Assembly (NCBI RefSeq): GCF_023221775.1
Contig: NZ_JAKUDS010000010.1
Location: 1-64,000 of the forward strand
Length of the DNA: 64,000 nt
From: Enterococcus cecorum
Lineage (GTDB): Bacteria > Bacillota > Bacilli > Lactobacillales > Enterococcaceae
Direction: 5' to 3'
Shown here: piece after piece, positions 1 to 9,607 of the stretch
Layout of the letters: each line of letters begins with the position of its first letter
Position numbering within the stretch: position 1 is the stretch's first letter
Position numbers and translations under genes: made by a program
Notes under the pieces: model-generated
Seen by the model: the letters and a program-made list of their open reading frames with translations, nothing else
What the model was told of the DNA's origin: nothing
Databases searched by the model: none

Positions 1-18
1 ATTTGAGTATCTTTTGTA

Positions 19-2100
19 TTATTTATCTTCAGCCATCATCGCTTTTAAGGCTAAAGCTAATGGACTTTCCATTTCTGTATTTTCTTGGCTGTATTTTTTC
101 AATAGTCGTTTTTCTTCATGTTTGGTCATTTTTTGTTTTCGTTCAGCCTTGGTTTGCATTTTTTCAGTCGTGCCATCATATTTACAACGATAATAAGCGC
201 CATTTTTTCCTTCGATAATTTCCATTTTCTTATGGCATTGTGGGCAACGATGATTGGATACTTTTGGCTCTTTACGTCTTGAGTAATGACAGTCCTCATT
301 CGTGCAGACCAAACGCTTGCCGTCTCGACCATTCTTTTCTTTTAAGAGCGAACCACATTCTGGGCAACGTTTTTGCGTAATTGAAAAATCTTGATAGCTT
401 TGGTTACTTTGCTTAATCTCAGCCACTAAACGCTTCGTATCTTGTTCGATTTGTTGGATGAATTGTTGACTCTTCATCTGACCTTTCGCAATTTTTTCTA
501 GGTTTTTCTCCCATTTTTCCGTCAATTCAGGCGTGACTAATGAAGGATTCACCAAACCTAGTAGCTGTTTTCCCTTAGGAGTGACCGCTAAATAATTGGC
601 TTTGCGTTCCATCAAGTCGCTTTTAATCAACTTTTCTATCATTTCAGCACGCGTGGCCGGCGTACCTAAGCTATATTTTTCCATCTTCGCCAACAAAGTA
701 CCTTCACTCAATGGCTTAGGCGGGGTGGTCAATTGTTTTTCAATGCTAAACTCACCCTTGATTTTTTGACCTTCTGTATAGTGCACAACCTTTGCTTTTA
801 CTTCGTCACTTGCCCCTTTCCAACCTAGTTCAAGTACTTTTTTATTACTTGCAACAAAGCGTTCAGAACCAAATGATAGTGTGATTTTCTCAACCTTTTC
901 TTGATATTCAGGTAAGAACAACATCAAAAAGCGTGACACAATCATCTGATAAATACGTTGTTCATCACTGGATAACTTAGCAAAATTTGCCCTTTGTTCA
1001 GTTGGAATCAAGGCATGGTGGTCAGAAACCAGCGCATTATTAAAAACTTTCTTTAAGACAACTTTAGCCCCATTTTTAATAATCGTCTTGACTTGCGGAT
1101 CAAAATCACTAATTGCTTGTAGGCGTTCCTTCATCGTATTTTGCATATCAGTGGTTAAATACTTACTATCAGTCCGCGGATAAGTGACGACTTTATGGGT
1201 TTCATATAGACTTTGCACTAAAGAGAGCGTTTTTTTAGCAGAAAAGCCATAACGTTGATTGGCCTCACGTTGGATTTCCGTTAAGTCATAAGGTAATGGG
1301 GCGGCTTGGCGTTTGACTTTCTCTTCAATTTTTTCCACGGTGCCTGCTGTTTGGCTCATCTGTTGAACTAATTGTTGGGCCGCTTCTCGTGTTTTGATAG
1401 CTTGCGGATTCTTTTGTTGATGAGTAAAGGTCAACTGATTATCGGCAAACTGAATTGTAAAATATTCTTGTGGAAGAAACTTTTCAATTTGCTTTTCTTG
1501 CTGTCTTACTAAGGCCAGGGTCGGTGTTTGTACACGTCCAGCACTTAGATTATCTTGATATTTCACAGTTAAAGCGCGGGTCACATTTAATCCCACCAAC
1601 CAGTCAGCCTTTGCTCTAGAAATAGCTGACTCATATAAATCGTCATATTGACTGGCTGGTTTTAAATTGGCAAAACCTTGTTTAATGGCTTTGTCTGTTT
1701 GTGATGAAATCCATAGACGCTTCACTGGTTTGTTAAATCTCACCCACTGCAAAATCCAACGGGCAACTAACTCTCCTTCTCGTCCAGCATCGGTCGCAAT
1801 CACGGCTTCTGCTACATCTTTTCGTTTGGCCAACGATGCAATCGCCTTTAATTGATGACCAGTTTTTGGTAAAGGTTTGATACCTATTTGCTTTGGTAAC
1901 ATTGGCAGTGTCTCTAATTGCCATTGTTGCCATTCTTTGTTTAGATCTTCAGGCATTTTTAAGGTTAATAAATGTCCTAAAGCCCAAGTGACGATCACTT
2001 TGTCGCCTTCATAGTAATTTTTAGTTTTCTTCGTTGCTTTTAACACTCTACTAAGATCTTTGGCAACACTTGGTTTTTCCGCAATGATTAGCTGTTTCAT
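19..2100 (-). CDS. topB: DNA topoisomerase III (type IA)
   Basis: A 693-residue type IA topoisomerase that relaxes and decatenates DNA by single-strand passage. The N-terminus carries the TOPRIM start (LIIAEKPSVAKDLS), followed by the DAGREGE acidic motif. The active-site tyrosine lies in the block TYPRTDSKYL, roughly residue 310. The C-terminus has zinc-ribbon cysteines (CPECGSLL, CTNEDC, CPQCHKK), as in many Firmicutes TopB proteins. I chose the ATG at 2100 because AAAGGA stands 7 nt upstream; an in-frame GTG at 2115 overlaps that ribosome binding site and is less likely. The start overlaps the end of the DUF1033 gene by 50 nt, so the two are probably co-transcribed. The stop codon lies just inside the left edge, so the gene is complete. 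Confidence 0.96.
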   Translation of the reverse strand: MKQLIIAEKPSVAKDLSRVLKATKKTKNYYEGDKVIVTWALGHLLTLKMPEDLNKEWQQWQLETLPMLPKQIGIKPLPKTGHQLKAIASLAKRKDVAEAVIATDAGREGELVARWILQWVRFNKPVKRLWISSQTDKAIKQGFANLKPASQYDDLYESAISRAKADWLVGLNVTRALTVKYQDNLSAGRVQTPTLALVRQQEKQIEKFLPQEYFTIQFADNQLTFTHQQKNPQAIKTREAAQQLVQQMSQTAGTVEKIEEKVKRQAAPLPYDLTEIQREANQRYGFSAKKTLSLVQSLYETHKVVTYPRTDSKYLTTDMQNTMKERLQAISDFDPQVKTIIKNGAKVVLKKVFNNALVSDHHALIPTEQRANFAKLSSDEQRIYQMIVSRFLMLFLPEYQEKVEKITLSFGSERFVASNKKVLELGWKGASDEVKAKVVHYTEGQKIKGEFSIEKQLTTPPKPLSEGTLLAKMEKYSLGTPATRAEMIEKLIKSDLMERKANYLAVTPKGKQLLGLVNPSLVTPELTEKWEKNLEKIAKGQMKSQQFIQQIEQDTKRLVAEIKQSNQSYQDFSITQKRCPECGSLLKEKNGRDGKRLVCTNEDCHYSRRKEPKVSNHRCPQCHKKMEIIEGKNGAYYRCKYDGTTEKMQTKAERKQKMTKHEEKRLLKKYSQENTEMESPLALALKAMMAEDK

Positions 2101-2422
2101 ATAAATTCCTTTCACTTGTTATTGTGACGGGTTCAAAATCTTTTAATAAAGCAATGGAGTGATATTGCTGTAAATCATCTTCGCATTCCTCACAATAACG
2201 TAATTCTTCTTCATTCCAAAACGCACAAAGATAATTTTCTTTTGCACTGACACAGGAATATTTGATTTTATATTCGTGCCATAATAAGGTGTAAGCTGCG
2301 ACTGCTTCCTCAAAAGTAGCAAAATGTTGTTCTTCCACAATGTCTTCTTGCCAACCTTCAAAGAACCACCATACCTCGTTATCTCCGTGCATGCTAATTA
2401 CTTGATACATCCTATTCACCAT
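2051..2422 (-). CDS. DUF1033 family protein
   Basis: A 123-residue protein rich in aromatic and acidic residues that opens MVNRMYQVISMHGDNEVWWF, the signature of the DUF1033 family of Lactobacillales and Bacillales. Its molecular role is unknown. It has no signal peptide or membrane segment, so it is probably cytoplasmic. I start it at the ATG at 2422, which has AGGA 8 nt upstream; the open frame goes 12 codons further up but without a ribosome binding site. It overlaps topB by 50 nt in a different frame, which suggests translational coupling. The C-terminal 17 residues lie in this overlap and may be poorly conserved. Confidence 0.82.
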   Translation of the reverse strand: MVNRMYQVISMHGDNEVWWFFEGWQEDIVEEQHFATFEEAVAAYTLLWHEYKIKYSCVSAKENYLCAFWNEEELRYCEECEDDLQQYHSIALLKDFEPVTITSERNLYETANHCGKTKCCQRS

Positions 2423-2621
2423 CTCTATTTTCCTAAATCTTTCGTAACAAATCAACAAAAACTTTTATAACAATTTTTAGTTTGTATTTTCTTTTGTTTC
2501 ATTCGTTGTAAACTATATACTATTTTTTCCTTGATAACTCTATAGTATTAAGCTTTGATTTATCTGGCAAATAATTTACTTGTGAAAAGGACAGTAATGA
2601 AAATTTGTAGTATCTCATTTA

Positions 2622-2667
2622 TAAAAAAATACCGAACAGCCGCTAACAAACAACGACTATTCGGTAA
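2622..2667 (-). terminator. Probable rho-independent terminator of mnmA
   Basis: Arms TACCGAA (2630-2636) and TTCGGTA (2660-2666) form a stem, extended by one mismatch. On the minus strand it is followed by seven T residues. It lies about 340 bp beyond the mnmA stop codon, on the far side of the repeat element at 2700-3008. This fits the element having been inserted between gene and terminator. Confidence 0.55.
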
Positions 2668-2699
2668 TATACAGTCTAACTTTTGGTCATGCTGGGGAG

Positions 2700-3008
2700 T
2701 CCGAAGCTGCTTGTAGCTGAGCGACCCTTCTCACAACCTTTTTTGACGGTGTTCGAAGGGTAGCTACATCGCATCTAAGCCGGACTGCCTAGGAAAATCT
2801 TTAAATATAGCGGATTTTCCTGTCATTCCGGACAACCTTAGCTGCTTGTAGCTGAGCGACCCTTCTCACAACCTTTTTTGACGGCGTAAATCGACTAGCT
2901 ACTTCGGCGTATAAGCCAGCCCGTCTGGGAAAGTCTTTACTTTTCGGACTTTCCCGACGTTCTGGACAAACTTATCCGCTCGTAGCTGACCGAGTCGATT
3001 TACGACCT
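2700..3008 (-). repeat. Two tandem palindromic repeat units (enterococcal miniature-element type)
   Basis: Two related units lie in tandem. A 45-bp sequence is repeated exactly at 2705-2749 and 2840-2884, with a period of 135 bp. Unit 1 has an outer stem (2755-2767 with 2848-2865, GAAGGGTAGCTAC against GTAGCTGAGCGACCCTTC) and an inner stem (2791-2799 with 2813-2821, AGGAAAATC). Unit 2 has an outer stem (2885-2902 with 2982-3004, CGTAAATCGACT against AGTCGATTTACG) and an inner stem (2927-2935 with 2947-2955, GGGAAAGTC). The loops differ but the architecture is the same, so the arms vary together. A third copy is at 51334-51451. The block begins directly after the mnmA stop codon. It resembles in kind the EFAR palindromic elements of E. 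faecalis; membership would need a sequence comparison. Confidence 0.75.
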
Positions 3009-4136
<1,128 letters not shown>

Positions 4137-4214
4137 TCACCATCATTTCTTTATAGATTCTGAAATCTACTACGATTGAAGGTCGCATTATTTTCAGTAA
4201 ATTTCATTATAGCG

Positions 4215-4266
4215 CAAATTTCCCCAACATGCACGAAAAAAATCGCAGTACCAAGACTACGATTTT
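4215..4266 (-). repeat. 52-bp direct repeat, copy A (terminator duplicate)
   Basis: This sequence is identical over 52 bp to 5023-5074. It holds the inverted repeat AAAATCGTAGT / ACTGCGATTTT with a CTTGGT loop and a T-run on the minus strand, so it can act as a rho-independent terminator. Here it lies downstream of the AbiEi-like gene and upstream of mnmA. Confidence 0.9.
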
Positions 4267-4339
4267 ATTTCCACAACCCTGATGCTATCACTTGTTTTAA
4301 CGAACCAATGGCTAATTCATATGAAAAATAAATGAATCA

Positions 4340-4963
4340 TCATGTAAATTCATCTATCATTCTCCATTCAATTAACTTTTTAGACACCGCACCAGTCAAA
4401 GTAAAAGCTAATTCATACAATTGATTTTTTGAAAGTTTTAAGTGACGTAAATAAGCTATTAGTATACTTCTAGTCTGAAAATCATCTAATTCTGTATATT
4501 TTTCAACATTGTTTAATAAATCAATAAATTGTAGAAAAGCTACATTATTTTTTGTAACTGAAATGATTGGTTTTCTAATTCTTAATTTTTGTGTACCGAC
4601 TTGCACATTCCTTCCATTAGTGGCTTCTTTATTTGTGACAATATCTAATACAGCTGGTACTTGGGAAGTAATTCCTAACTGATTGGCAAGACTAATACCT
4701 GTAATAAAACCAAACACTTCTCCTTGATTTTCAATATATTTACGCATGATTACTACATTAGGATTAAGATAACTTTGATTTAATACCGAAGATTGTTTAG
4801 GTATATAATAAATTCCTTTGTCATATCGTTTTAGAAAACCACTATTATTCAACCTTTTTACAGATTGACGAACTGCATTTTCAGACATTCCCTCCACACT
4901 TAAATCATTCAAAAAAATCGGTTCATTTTCTCCATACTCTTCTAACAAGAAATCCTTAATCAT
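4340..4963 (-). CDS. Orphan AbiEi-like antitoxin (DUF6088 type)
   Basis: A 207-residue protein with an N-terminal winged-helix segment (residues about 1-60, with NAVRQSVKRLNNSGFLKRYDKGIYYIP in two parts: a recognition helix and a wing). The C-terminal part resembles the DUF6088 / AbiEi antitoxin family. In type IV toxin-antitoxin systems such proteins repress their own operon and neutralise an AbiEii nucleotidyltransferase toxin. No toxin gene lies on either side: mnmA follows and DUF1831 precedes. The gene sits in an 808-bp repeat-plus-insert unit bounded by perfect 52-bp direct repeats, and it looks more AT-rich than its neighbours, so it was probably acquired. The start ATG lies behind a GAGGTGAG ribosome binding site. 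The family call is by motif and fold pattern; the absence of a toxin is seen directly. Confidence 0.68.
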   Translation of the reverse strand: MIKDFLLEEYGENEPIFLNDLSVEGMSENAVRQSVKRLNNSGFLKRYDKGIYYIPKQSSVLNQSYLNPNVVIMRKYIENQGEVFGFITGISLANQLGITSQVPAVLDIVTNKEATNGRNVQVGTQKLRIRKPIISVTKNNVAFLQFIDLLNNVEKYTELDDFQTRSILIAYLRHLKLSKNQLYELAFTLTGAVSKKLIEWRMIDEFT

Positions 4964-5022
4964 CCACTCACCTCATTATCTATTGTACCATTTTTATACA
5001 AACAAAATAAACTTTTATGTCA

Positions 5023-5074
5023 CAAATTTCCCCAACATGCACGAAAAAAATCGCAGTACCAAGACTACGATTTT
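5023..5074 (-). terminator. 52-bp direct repeat, copy B: terminator of the DUF1831 gene
   Basis: This is the second perfect copy of the 52-bp repeat, placed 7 nt after the DUF1831 stop codon. The stem AAAATCGTAGT / ACTGCGATTTT, the CTTGGT loop and the following T-run make it a good minus-strand terminator. It is probably the original copy, since it sits where a terminator of this operon belongs. Confidence 0.8.
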
Positions 5075-5080
5075 CTTACC

Positions 5081-5422
5081 TTATGCTTTTTCTAATAAAC
5101 CACGATCGATAAATCCATCCATTAAGAAATAGAATTTATCTTGCAACATTTTATGCTGTTCGCTCTTGAAAATATTGACTGCCTTTAGACCTGTCGCATT
5201 GGTAATCGACATTTTTAAAGTTTGAAGGTCTTTAGAAACAGTTATTTTTAATTTAAAACCTTCCTTACTTTGAGGAGTTGCTTCTAATGAACGAATCAGT
5301 TGGAAGTTGCCTCCATTTGTTTCAACAAAACCATTATCACGCAAAGTATAACGTTTTGCATTTGGGTTCATTTGGTATTTGACAGCCGAACCTAGAACTG
5401 TTGCTGTTTTTTCAAAAGCCAT
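5081..5422 (-). CDS. DUF1831 family protein
   Basis: A 113-residue soluble protein opening MAFEKTATVLGSAVKY and containing LKITVSKDLQTLKMSITNA and FYFLMDGFIDRGLLEKA, which I recognise as the DUF1831 family of Lactobacillales. The function is unknown and no catalytic motif is visible. It lies 85 bp after the cysteine desulfurase gene and, before the antitoxin insertion, would have been next to mnmA. This position makes a role in sulfur transfer or tRNA thiolation a reasonable guess, but only from context. A terminator follows directly. Confidence 0.85.
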   Translation of the reverse strand: MAFEKTATVLGSAVKYQMNPNAKRYTLRDNGFVETNGGNFQLIRSLEATPQSKEGFKLKITVSKDLQTLKMSITNATGLKAVNIFKSEQHKMLQDKFYFLMDGFIDRGLLEKA

Positions 5423-5507
5423 AAATCTAGCCTCTTTTCATGTTTTTCTTTATTTTATCACAGCTTTTGTCATCTGAAAACCTTTGCCTAGATTTAAGAA
5501 AACATTT

Positions 5508-6644
5508 TTACGCTTTTTGAAGTTTGCGCACGACTTGTCCTAATTGTTGGGCTAGTTGTTCTACTTCGTCTAACGTATTGCCAAGACCAAAACTTACACG
5601 AATGGCAGTATGAATTTTTTCATCCATTTTCCCATACATCGCTTCTAATACATGGGAAGGATTAACATTACCTGCTGTACATGCCGAACCTGTTGAAATA
5701 GCCATGTTTGCTAAATCTAAATGCATCAAAAGCATTTGATTATTCACTTGATCAAAGGAAAGATTCCACACTTGTGGCAATTTATTGGCTTCATCGCCGT
5801 TCACTTGATAACGAACCTGTTGTTGAGATAAACCTTCTAGAAAATGCTGACTTAACGCTTGCATCTGTGCTTGTTCTTCAGCTAAATGTTCATGGTGAAA
5901 TTGCGCCACTTCAGCCATCGCACAAATGGCGGATAAATTTTCCGTTCCCGCTCGACGCTTTTCTTCTTGCTCACCACCATGTGTGATTGGCTGTAATTTT
6001 ACGCTATCTTTTTTATAAAGAAAACCAATTCCTTTAGGGCCATTGATTTTATGGGCAGAAATACTTAGTAAATCTATGCCTAATTCTTCTGGAAAAATCG
6101 CCACTTTTCCATAAGCTTGTACCGCATCTGTATGAAAAACGGCAGGATGGTCTTTTAAGATTTCACCAATTTGAACAATCGGTAATAAATTGCCCGTTTC
6201 ATTATTCGCAAACATGATGGAGACTAAAATCGTGTCCTCCCGCAACGCTTGTTTAAAGTCAGCTAGCGAAATTTGTCCTTTAGCATCCACTGGTAAGTAG
6301 GTTACTTCAAAGCCCTGATTTTCTAAGTAATGCAAAGTTTCCATAACGGCTGGATGCTCTATGCTTGTAGAGATAATGTGGCGTCCTTTCGCTTGATTGG
6401 CAAAAGCGGCTCCGATAATGGCATAGTTATCGCCTTCTGTTCCCCCACTGGTAAAAATAATTTCATGAGGTTTAACCTTTAAAGTTTTAGCAATGACTTG
6501 GCGCGCCTTTTCTAAATATTCATGAGCTTTGCGACCATATTGATGAATACTTGAAGGATTACCAAACACCTCATTCATTAAAGTAGTCATTTTTTCAATG
6601 GCTACTGGATGCATAGGCGAGGTTGCTGCATGGTCAAAATACAT
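5508..6644 (-). CDS. Cysteine desulfurase (NifS/IscS family)
   Basis: A 378-residue PLP enzyme that removes sulfur from cysteine as an enzyme-bound persulfide. The PLP lysine is in SISAHKINGPKG (about residue 200), and the catalytic cysteine is in STGSACTAGNVNPSHVL (about residue 325). The start is the ATG at 6644 (MYFDHAATSP), with AAGGAAG 7 nt upstream; the frame is open for 11 more codons without a ribosome binding site. It is followed by DUF1831 and, beyond an inserted gene, by mnmA. It therefore most likely serves as the sulfur donor for tRNA 2-thiouridine, like YrvO of B. subtilis, rather than as the SUF desulfurase. The PRPP synthase paralogue lies 87 bp upstream. Confidence 0.93.
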   Translation of the reverse strand: MYFDHAATSPMHPVAIEKMTTLMNEVFGNPSSIHQYGRKAHEYLEKARQVIAKTLKVKPHEIIFTSGGTEGDNYAIIGAAFANQAKGRHIISTSIEHPAVMETLHYLENQGFEVTYLPVDAKGQISLADFKQALREDTILVSIMFANNETGNLLPIVQIGEILKDHPAVFHTDAVQAYGKVAIFPEELGIDLLSISAHKINGPKGIGFLYKKDSVKLQPITHGGEQEEKRRAGTENLSAICAMAEVAQFHHEHLAEEQAQMQALSQHFLEGLSQQQVRYQVNGDEANKLPQVWNLSFDQVNNQMLLMHLDLANMAISTGSACTAGNVNPSHVLEAMYGKMDEKIHTAIRVSFGLGNTLDEVEQLAQQLGQVVRKLQKA

Positions 6645-6731
6645 AAGATTACTTCCTTTACTAACAAAATAAGCCAAATCAGCTTACTAAACTTCGCAAT
6701 TTCTGTCAAGTAAACTCATTTGGCTAAACAA

Positions 6732-7700
6732 TTATTTTTGATCTTCAATAGATAGGCGGAATAAAGGACTCATTGGGGTATTTTCTTGGATACGTTTCAT
6801 CGCTTCACCCATTAAATCCGCACAAGTAATATAATGAAGGACATTTGGCTTGCGACTATCATCAATCAGACATGAATCAGTCACACAAATAGATTGAATT
6901 GGTGCTGCATCTAAATCAGCTTTAGCCCCTTCACACAATAAAGCATGAGAAGCACAAGCATAAATTTCAGTAGCGCCTTGTTCAGTTAGCAGTTTACTTG
7001 CTTTGACAAAGGTTTGGCCGGTATTTAAAATGTCATCCACCATAATACATTTCTTCCCTTTGACATCCCCAATCACATAGCCACCTGCTTCGTACTCATC
7101 TGATTGATCCACAATGGCTAAAGTAGAACCTAAATATTCTGCTAAGCTACGTGCACGCTGAACCCCACTATTTTTTGGTGAAACAACGACATAGTCATCA
7201 CCAGACATTCCTTGATCTAGATAATACTGAGCAAACAATGGAATCGTGAATAAATTATCCACTGGAATATCAAAGAAACCTTGTACCTGTACTGTGTGCA
7301 AATCTAGCGTTAAAACACGTGTTGCACCGGCTTTGGTAATCATATTCGCGATTAACTTTGCAGTAATTGGTTCATGTGGACGCGCCGTACGATCTTGACG
7401 CGCATAAGCATAATAAGGTAAAACGACATTGATTGACTTCGCACTTGCACGTTTCATCGCATCAATCATAATTAAAAGTTCCCAGTAATAATCATTCACT
7501 GGCTGATTGGTTGATTGGATTAAGTAAGTATCCACCCCACGGACACTTTCTTCAATGTTAATCGCAATCTCGCCATCACTAAATTGTCGAACAACACATT
7601 TTCCTAATTCTTGTCCAAAGGCTTTAGCAATTTTTTCTGCTAAAGGTTGATTCCCATTAAGACTAAAAATTTTGACATTGTCTGTTGCAGTATTCGCCAC
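6732..7700 (-). CDS. Divergent ribose-phosphate pyrophosphokinase paralogue
   Basis: A 322-residue protein homologous to PRPP synthase over its whole length. Conserved blocks include [47 protein letters not shown] and QGFFDIP. Several active-site positions differ from B. subtilis Prs. SPDHGG is SPKNSG here, the flexible-loop sequence KRRPRPN is replaced by DQSDEYE, and the PRPP-binding DDIIDTAGT is DDILNTGQT. Lactobacillales often carry a second prs gene, and this looks like that copy. It may be weakly active or regulatory rather than the main PRPP source; this is inference. I start it at the GTG at 7700 because GGAGG lies 8 nt upstream; the TTG at 7715 would overlap the ribosome binding site. 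Confidence 0.88.
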   Translation of the reverse strand: MANTATDNVKIFSLNGNQPLAEKIAKAFGQELGKCVVRQFSDGEIAINIEESVRGVDTYLIQSTNQPVNDYYWELLIMIDAMKRASAKSINVVLPYYAYARQDRTARPHEPITAKLIANMITKAGATRVLTLDLHTVQVQGFFDIPVDNLFTIPLFAQYYLDQGMSGDDYVVVSPKNSGVQRARSLAEYLGSTLAIVDQSDEYEAGGYVIGDVKGKKCIMVDDILNTGQTFVKASKLLTEQGATEIYACASHALLCEGAKADLDAAPIQSICVTDSCLIDDSRKPNVLHYITCADLMGEAMKRIQENTPMSPLFRLSIEDQK

Positions 7701-7788
7701 CGTTTCATCCTCCAAAAATGTTTTTTTCTTTTATTGTATCATATCTTGAGGTGATTTTGAAAATTTTCTTGTGTTTTCATAAAAATAA

Positions 7789-8322
7789 TTAGCGCTTAAT
7801 CGAAACCGTGCTATTGACCCACTTTGCCGGAATAATTTTAGCCGGATTGCCCCAGACATCATGCACCATCAAATCGTAGCTACCATCTTCATTTTGTAAA
7901 TACCCGTAGCAAACAACCCAGTGATTGCCATAGCGACTGCCTCTTTGCTTAGACAACCCCACAATCAAGGGAAGTCCGGCATCAATGCGTTTTTTAATAC
8001 GTGTTAGACAAACCATGGTAGTACTATGGGCACGATAAGGCAATTGGTAACGCCTAAAAAATCGATTCAACCCCATCGACAACTCAATCGGCAAAGTCGG
8101 AAAGCCAAATGGTTGTATCAATAATTTTAATATTTCGACCAGACTTGCTTGACTTTGCTGCGTATTTTCCTGCAAGAAGTCAGGCAAAATAGCTGGCGTA
8201 AAATGTTTTTGAAAATAGCTTAATAACACTGCACAGCAATACGTCCCACAGTAATTTCCTTGGGTATTTTCTAAGTCAATGAGGTGTTCAAAAGTTTGTT
8301 TATCTAAAATTTTTGCTTTCAT
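7789..8322 (-). CDS. C39-like papain-fold cysteine peptidase, cytoplasmic
   Basis: A 177-residue protein with a layout like peptidase C39-like domains. The cysteine lies in GNYCGTYCCAVLLSYF (about residue 25), the histidine in YGNHWVVCYGY (about residue 133) and an aspartate in LMVHDVWGN. There is no signal peptide or transmembrane segment, so it probably acts in the cytoplasm; its substrate is unknown. Its ATG follows the TAA of the upstream hydrolase gene without a gap (TAAATG), and there is only a weak purine run 14 nt upstream, so translation is probably coupled. Catalytic activity is inferred from the residue pattern, not shown. Confidence 0.6.
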   Translation of the reverse strand: MKAKILDKQTFEHLIDLENTQGNYCGTYCCAVLLSYFQKHFTPAILPDFLQENTQQSQASLVEILKLLIQPFGFPTLPIELSMGLNRFFRRYQLPYRAHSTTMVCLTRIKKRIDAGLPLIVGLSKQRGSRYGNHWVVCYGYLQNEDGSYDLMVHDVWGNPAKIIPAKWVNSTVSIKR

Positions 8323-8868
8323 TTAAACAATTGTCGCCCCTAATGTGTTTTTGAAATGGTTAAGCGCCCACTGATGCCCCACTTGATCAAAGCTTTGCAC
8401 AGCATCTTCCACGATAAAAATTTTATAACCTAAATTATAGGCATCTACAGCAGTATGCAACACACAAATATCAGTACACACCCCAGTTAAATAGATTTCG
8501 GTAATTTGGCGTTCTCTCAAGCGTAAATCTAAATCAGTCCCACAAAAAGCTGAATAATGACGTTTATCAAGCCAATAAAGTGTTTCTTTATTTTTATTTT
8601 GCTCATACAAATCAGCCAATTTACCATATAAATCACGCCCAGGGGTTCCTATCAGATTATGTGGCGGGAATAATTTATTTTCTGGATGATAATGATCTTT
8701 TTTATCATGACCATCAATGGCGAAAACCACAAAATCATCATTTTCAATAAAATCTTTCGTAACCTTTACCAACGCTTCTTCAATTTGTTGACCATATTCA
8801 CTGGTCGTTAACTTGCCATCTGTTGCGACGAAATCATACGTATAATCAATCGAAATCAAAGCCTTCAT
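8323..8868 (-). CDS. pncA: Isochorismatase-family cysteine hydrolase, probable nicotinamidase
   Basis: A 181-residue protein with the isochorismatase/nicotinamidase fold. The Asp is in ISIDYTYDF, the Lys in LDKRHYSAFCGTDL and the nucleophilic Cys in TGVCTDICVLHTA. These match the Asp-Lys-Cys triad of nicotinamidases, which turn nicotinamide into nicotinate for NAD salvage. The substrate is inferred from similarity to PncA; other amidases share the fold. I start at the ATG at 8868, with AAAAAGG about 8 nt upstream. The gene lies in a run of salvage genes with mtnN and a Nudix hydrolase upstream and the C39-like gene directly downstream. Confidence 0.82.
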   Translation of the reverse strand: MKALISIDYTYDFVATDGKLTTSEYGQQIEEALVKVTKDFIENDDFVVFAIDGHDKKDHYHPENKLFPPHNLIGTPGRDLYGKLADLYEQNKNKETLYWLDKRHYSAFCGTDLDLRLRERQITEIYLTGVCTDICVLHTAVDAYNLGYKIFIVEDAVQSFDQVGHQWALNHFKNTLGATIV

Positions 8869-8887
8869 ATTTTTCACCTTTTTTCAT

Positions 8888-9583
8888 TTATTTGATTGTA
8901 TTCAAAAACTCAATCACCATTTCTGCGGAGCGTTTTCCGGCTTCATCAATAAATTCGTCAAAACTCATCGTTGCTTGATGGTCCGCAGTATCACTGATGG
9001 CACGAACGATTAAAAATGGAATATTAAATTGACGGGCAGTTTGGGCAATCGCTGCACCCTCCATCTCACAAGCAAGCGCCTCTGGAAAGTGTGATTTAAT
9101 TTCCGCAATTTTTTCTGGACTATTGACAAAGCTATCTCCGGTTACGATTAAGCCGCTACGCACTTGTTGACCAGTTTTTTGAGCTGCCTTTTTCATTTCA
9201 TCAATAATGTACTGACTTGCTTCAAAATATAATGGCATTCCGGCTGGTAATTGACCATACTCATAACCAAAACCTGTGACATCGACATCAAAGTAAGCTA
9301 ATTTTTCAGAAAAGACGACATCACCGACTTGCAAACCTTCCCCGATTCCTCCAGCAGAACCGGTATTAATCACCATATTGACCCCGTATTGTTGAATCAA
9401 TAAACTCGTTGTGACACTAGCAGCTACTTTCCCAATACCTGAACGTACAACAATGACATCATGTTTGCCTAAAGTTCCTGAAACAAATAACACTCCTGCA
9501 CGTTCCCAGGAAATAGGAGCAGACATCTTTTCCTTTAAAATTTTTACTTCTTGATCCATTGCACCGATAATTCCGATTTTCAT
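8888..9583 (-). CDS. mtnN: 5'-methylthioadenosine/S-adenosylhomocysteine nucleosidase
   Basis: A 231-residue nucleosidase that cleaves MTA and SAH to adenine and the thioribose products, part of the activated methyl cycle and of AI-2 precursor supply. It starts MKIGIIGAMDQEVKIL, with the typical NTGSAGGIGEGLQVGDVVF block. It ends with the catalytic region EMEGAAIAQTA (substrate-binding Met-Glu) and VRAISDTAD (the general acid Asp). Length is standard. It lies between a small membrane-protein gene (25 bp upstream) and the nicotinamidase-like gene (19 bp downstream), so all are probably in one operon led by the Nudix gene. Confidence 0.95.
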   Translation of the reverse strand: MKIGIIGAMDQEVKILKEKMSAPISWERAGVLFVSGTLGKHDVIVVRSGIGKVAASVTTSLLIQQYGVNMVINTGSAGGIGEGLQVGDVVFSEKLAYFDVDVTGFGYEYGQLPAGMPLYFEASQYIIDEMKKAAQKTGQQVRSGLIVTGDSFVNSPEKIAEIKSHFPEALACEMEGAAIAQTARQFNIPFLIVRAISDTADHQATMSFDEFIDEAGKRSAEMVIEFLNTIK

Positions 9584-9607
9584 TTTCTACCAACTTTCTA
9601 TCCTATA

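Noticed and set aside
2700-3008. First thought of as a riboswitch or T-box before a gene
   Set aside because: It lies downstream of mnmA with no gene start after it on either strand, and its tandem exact repeat and third copy elsewhere show a dispersed element.
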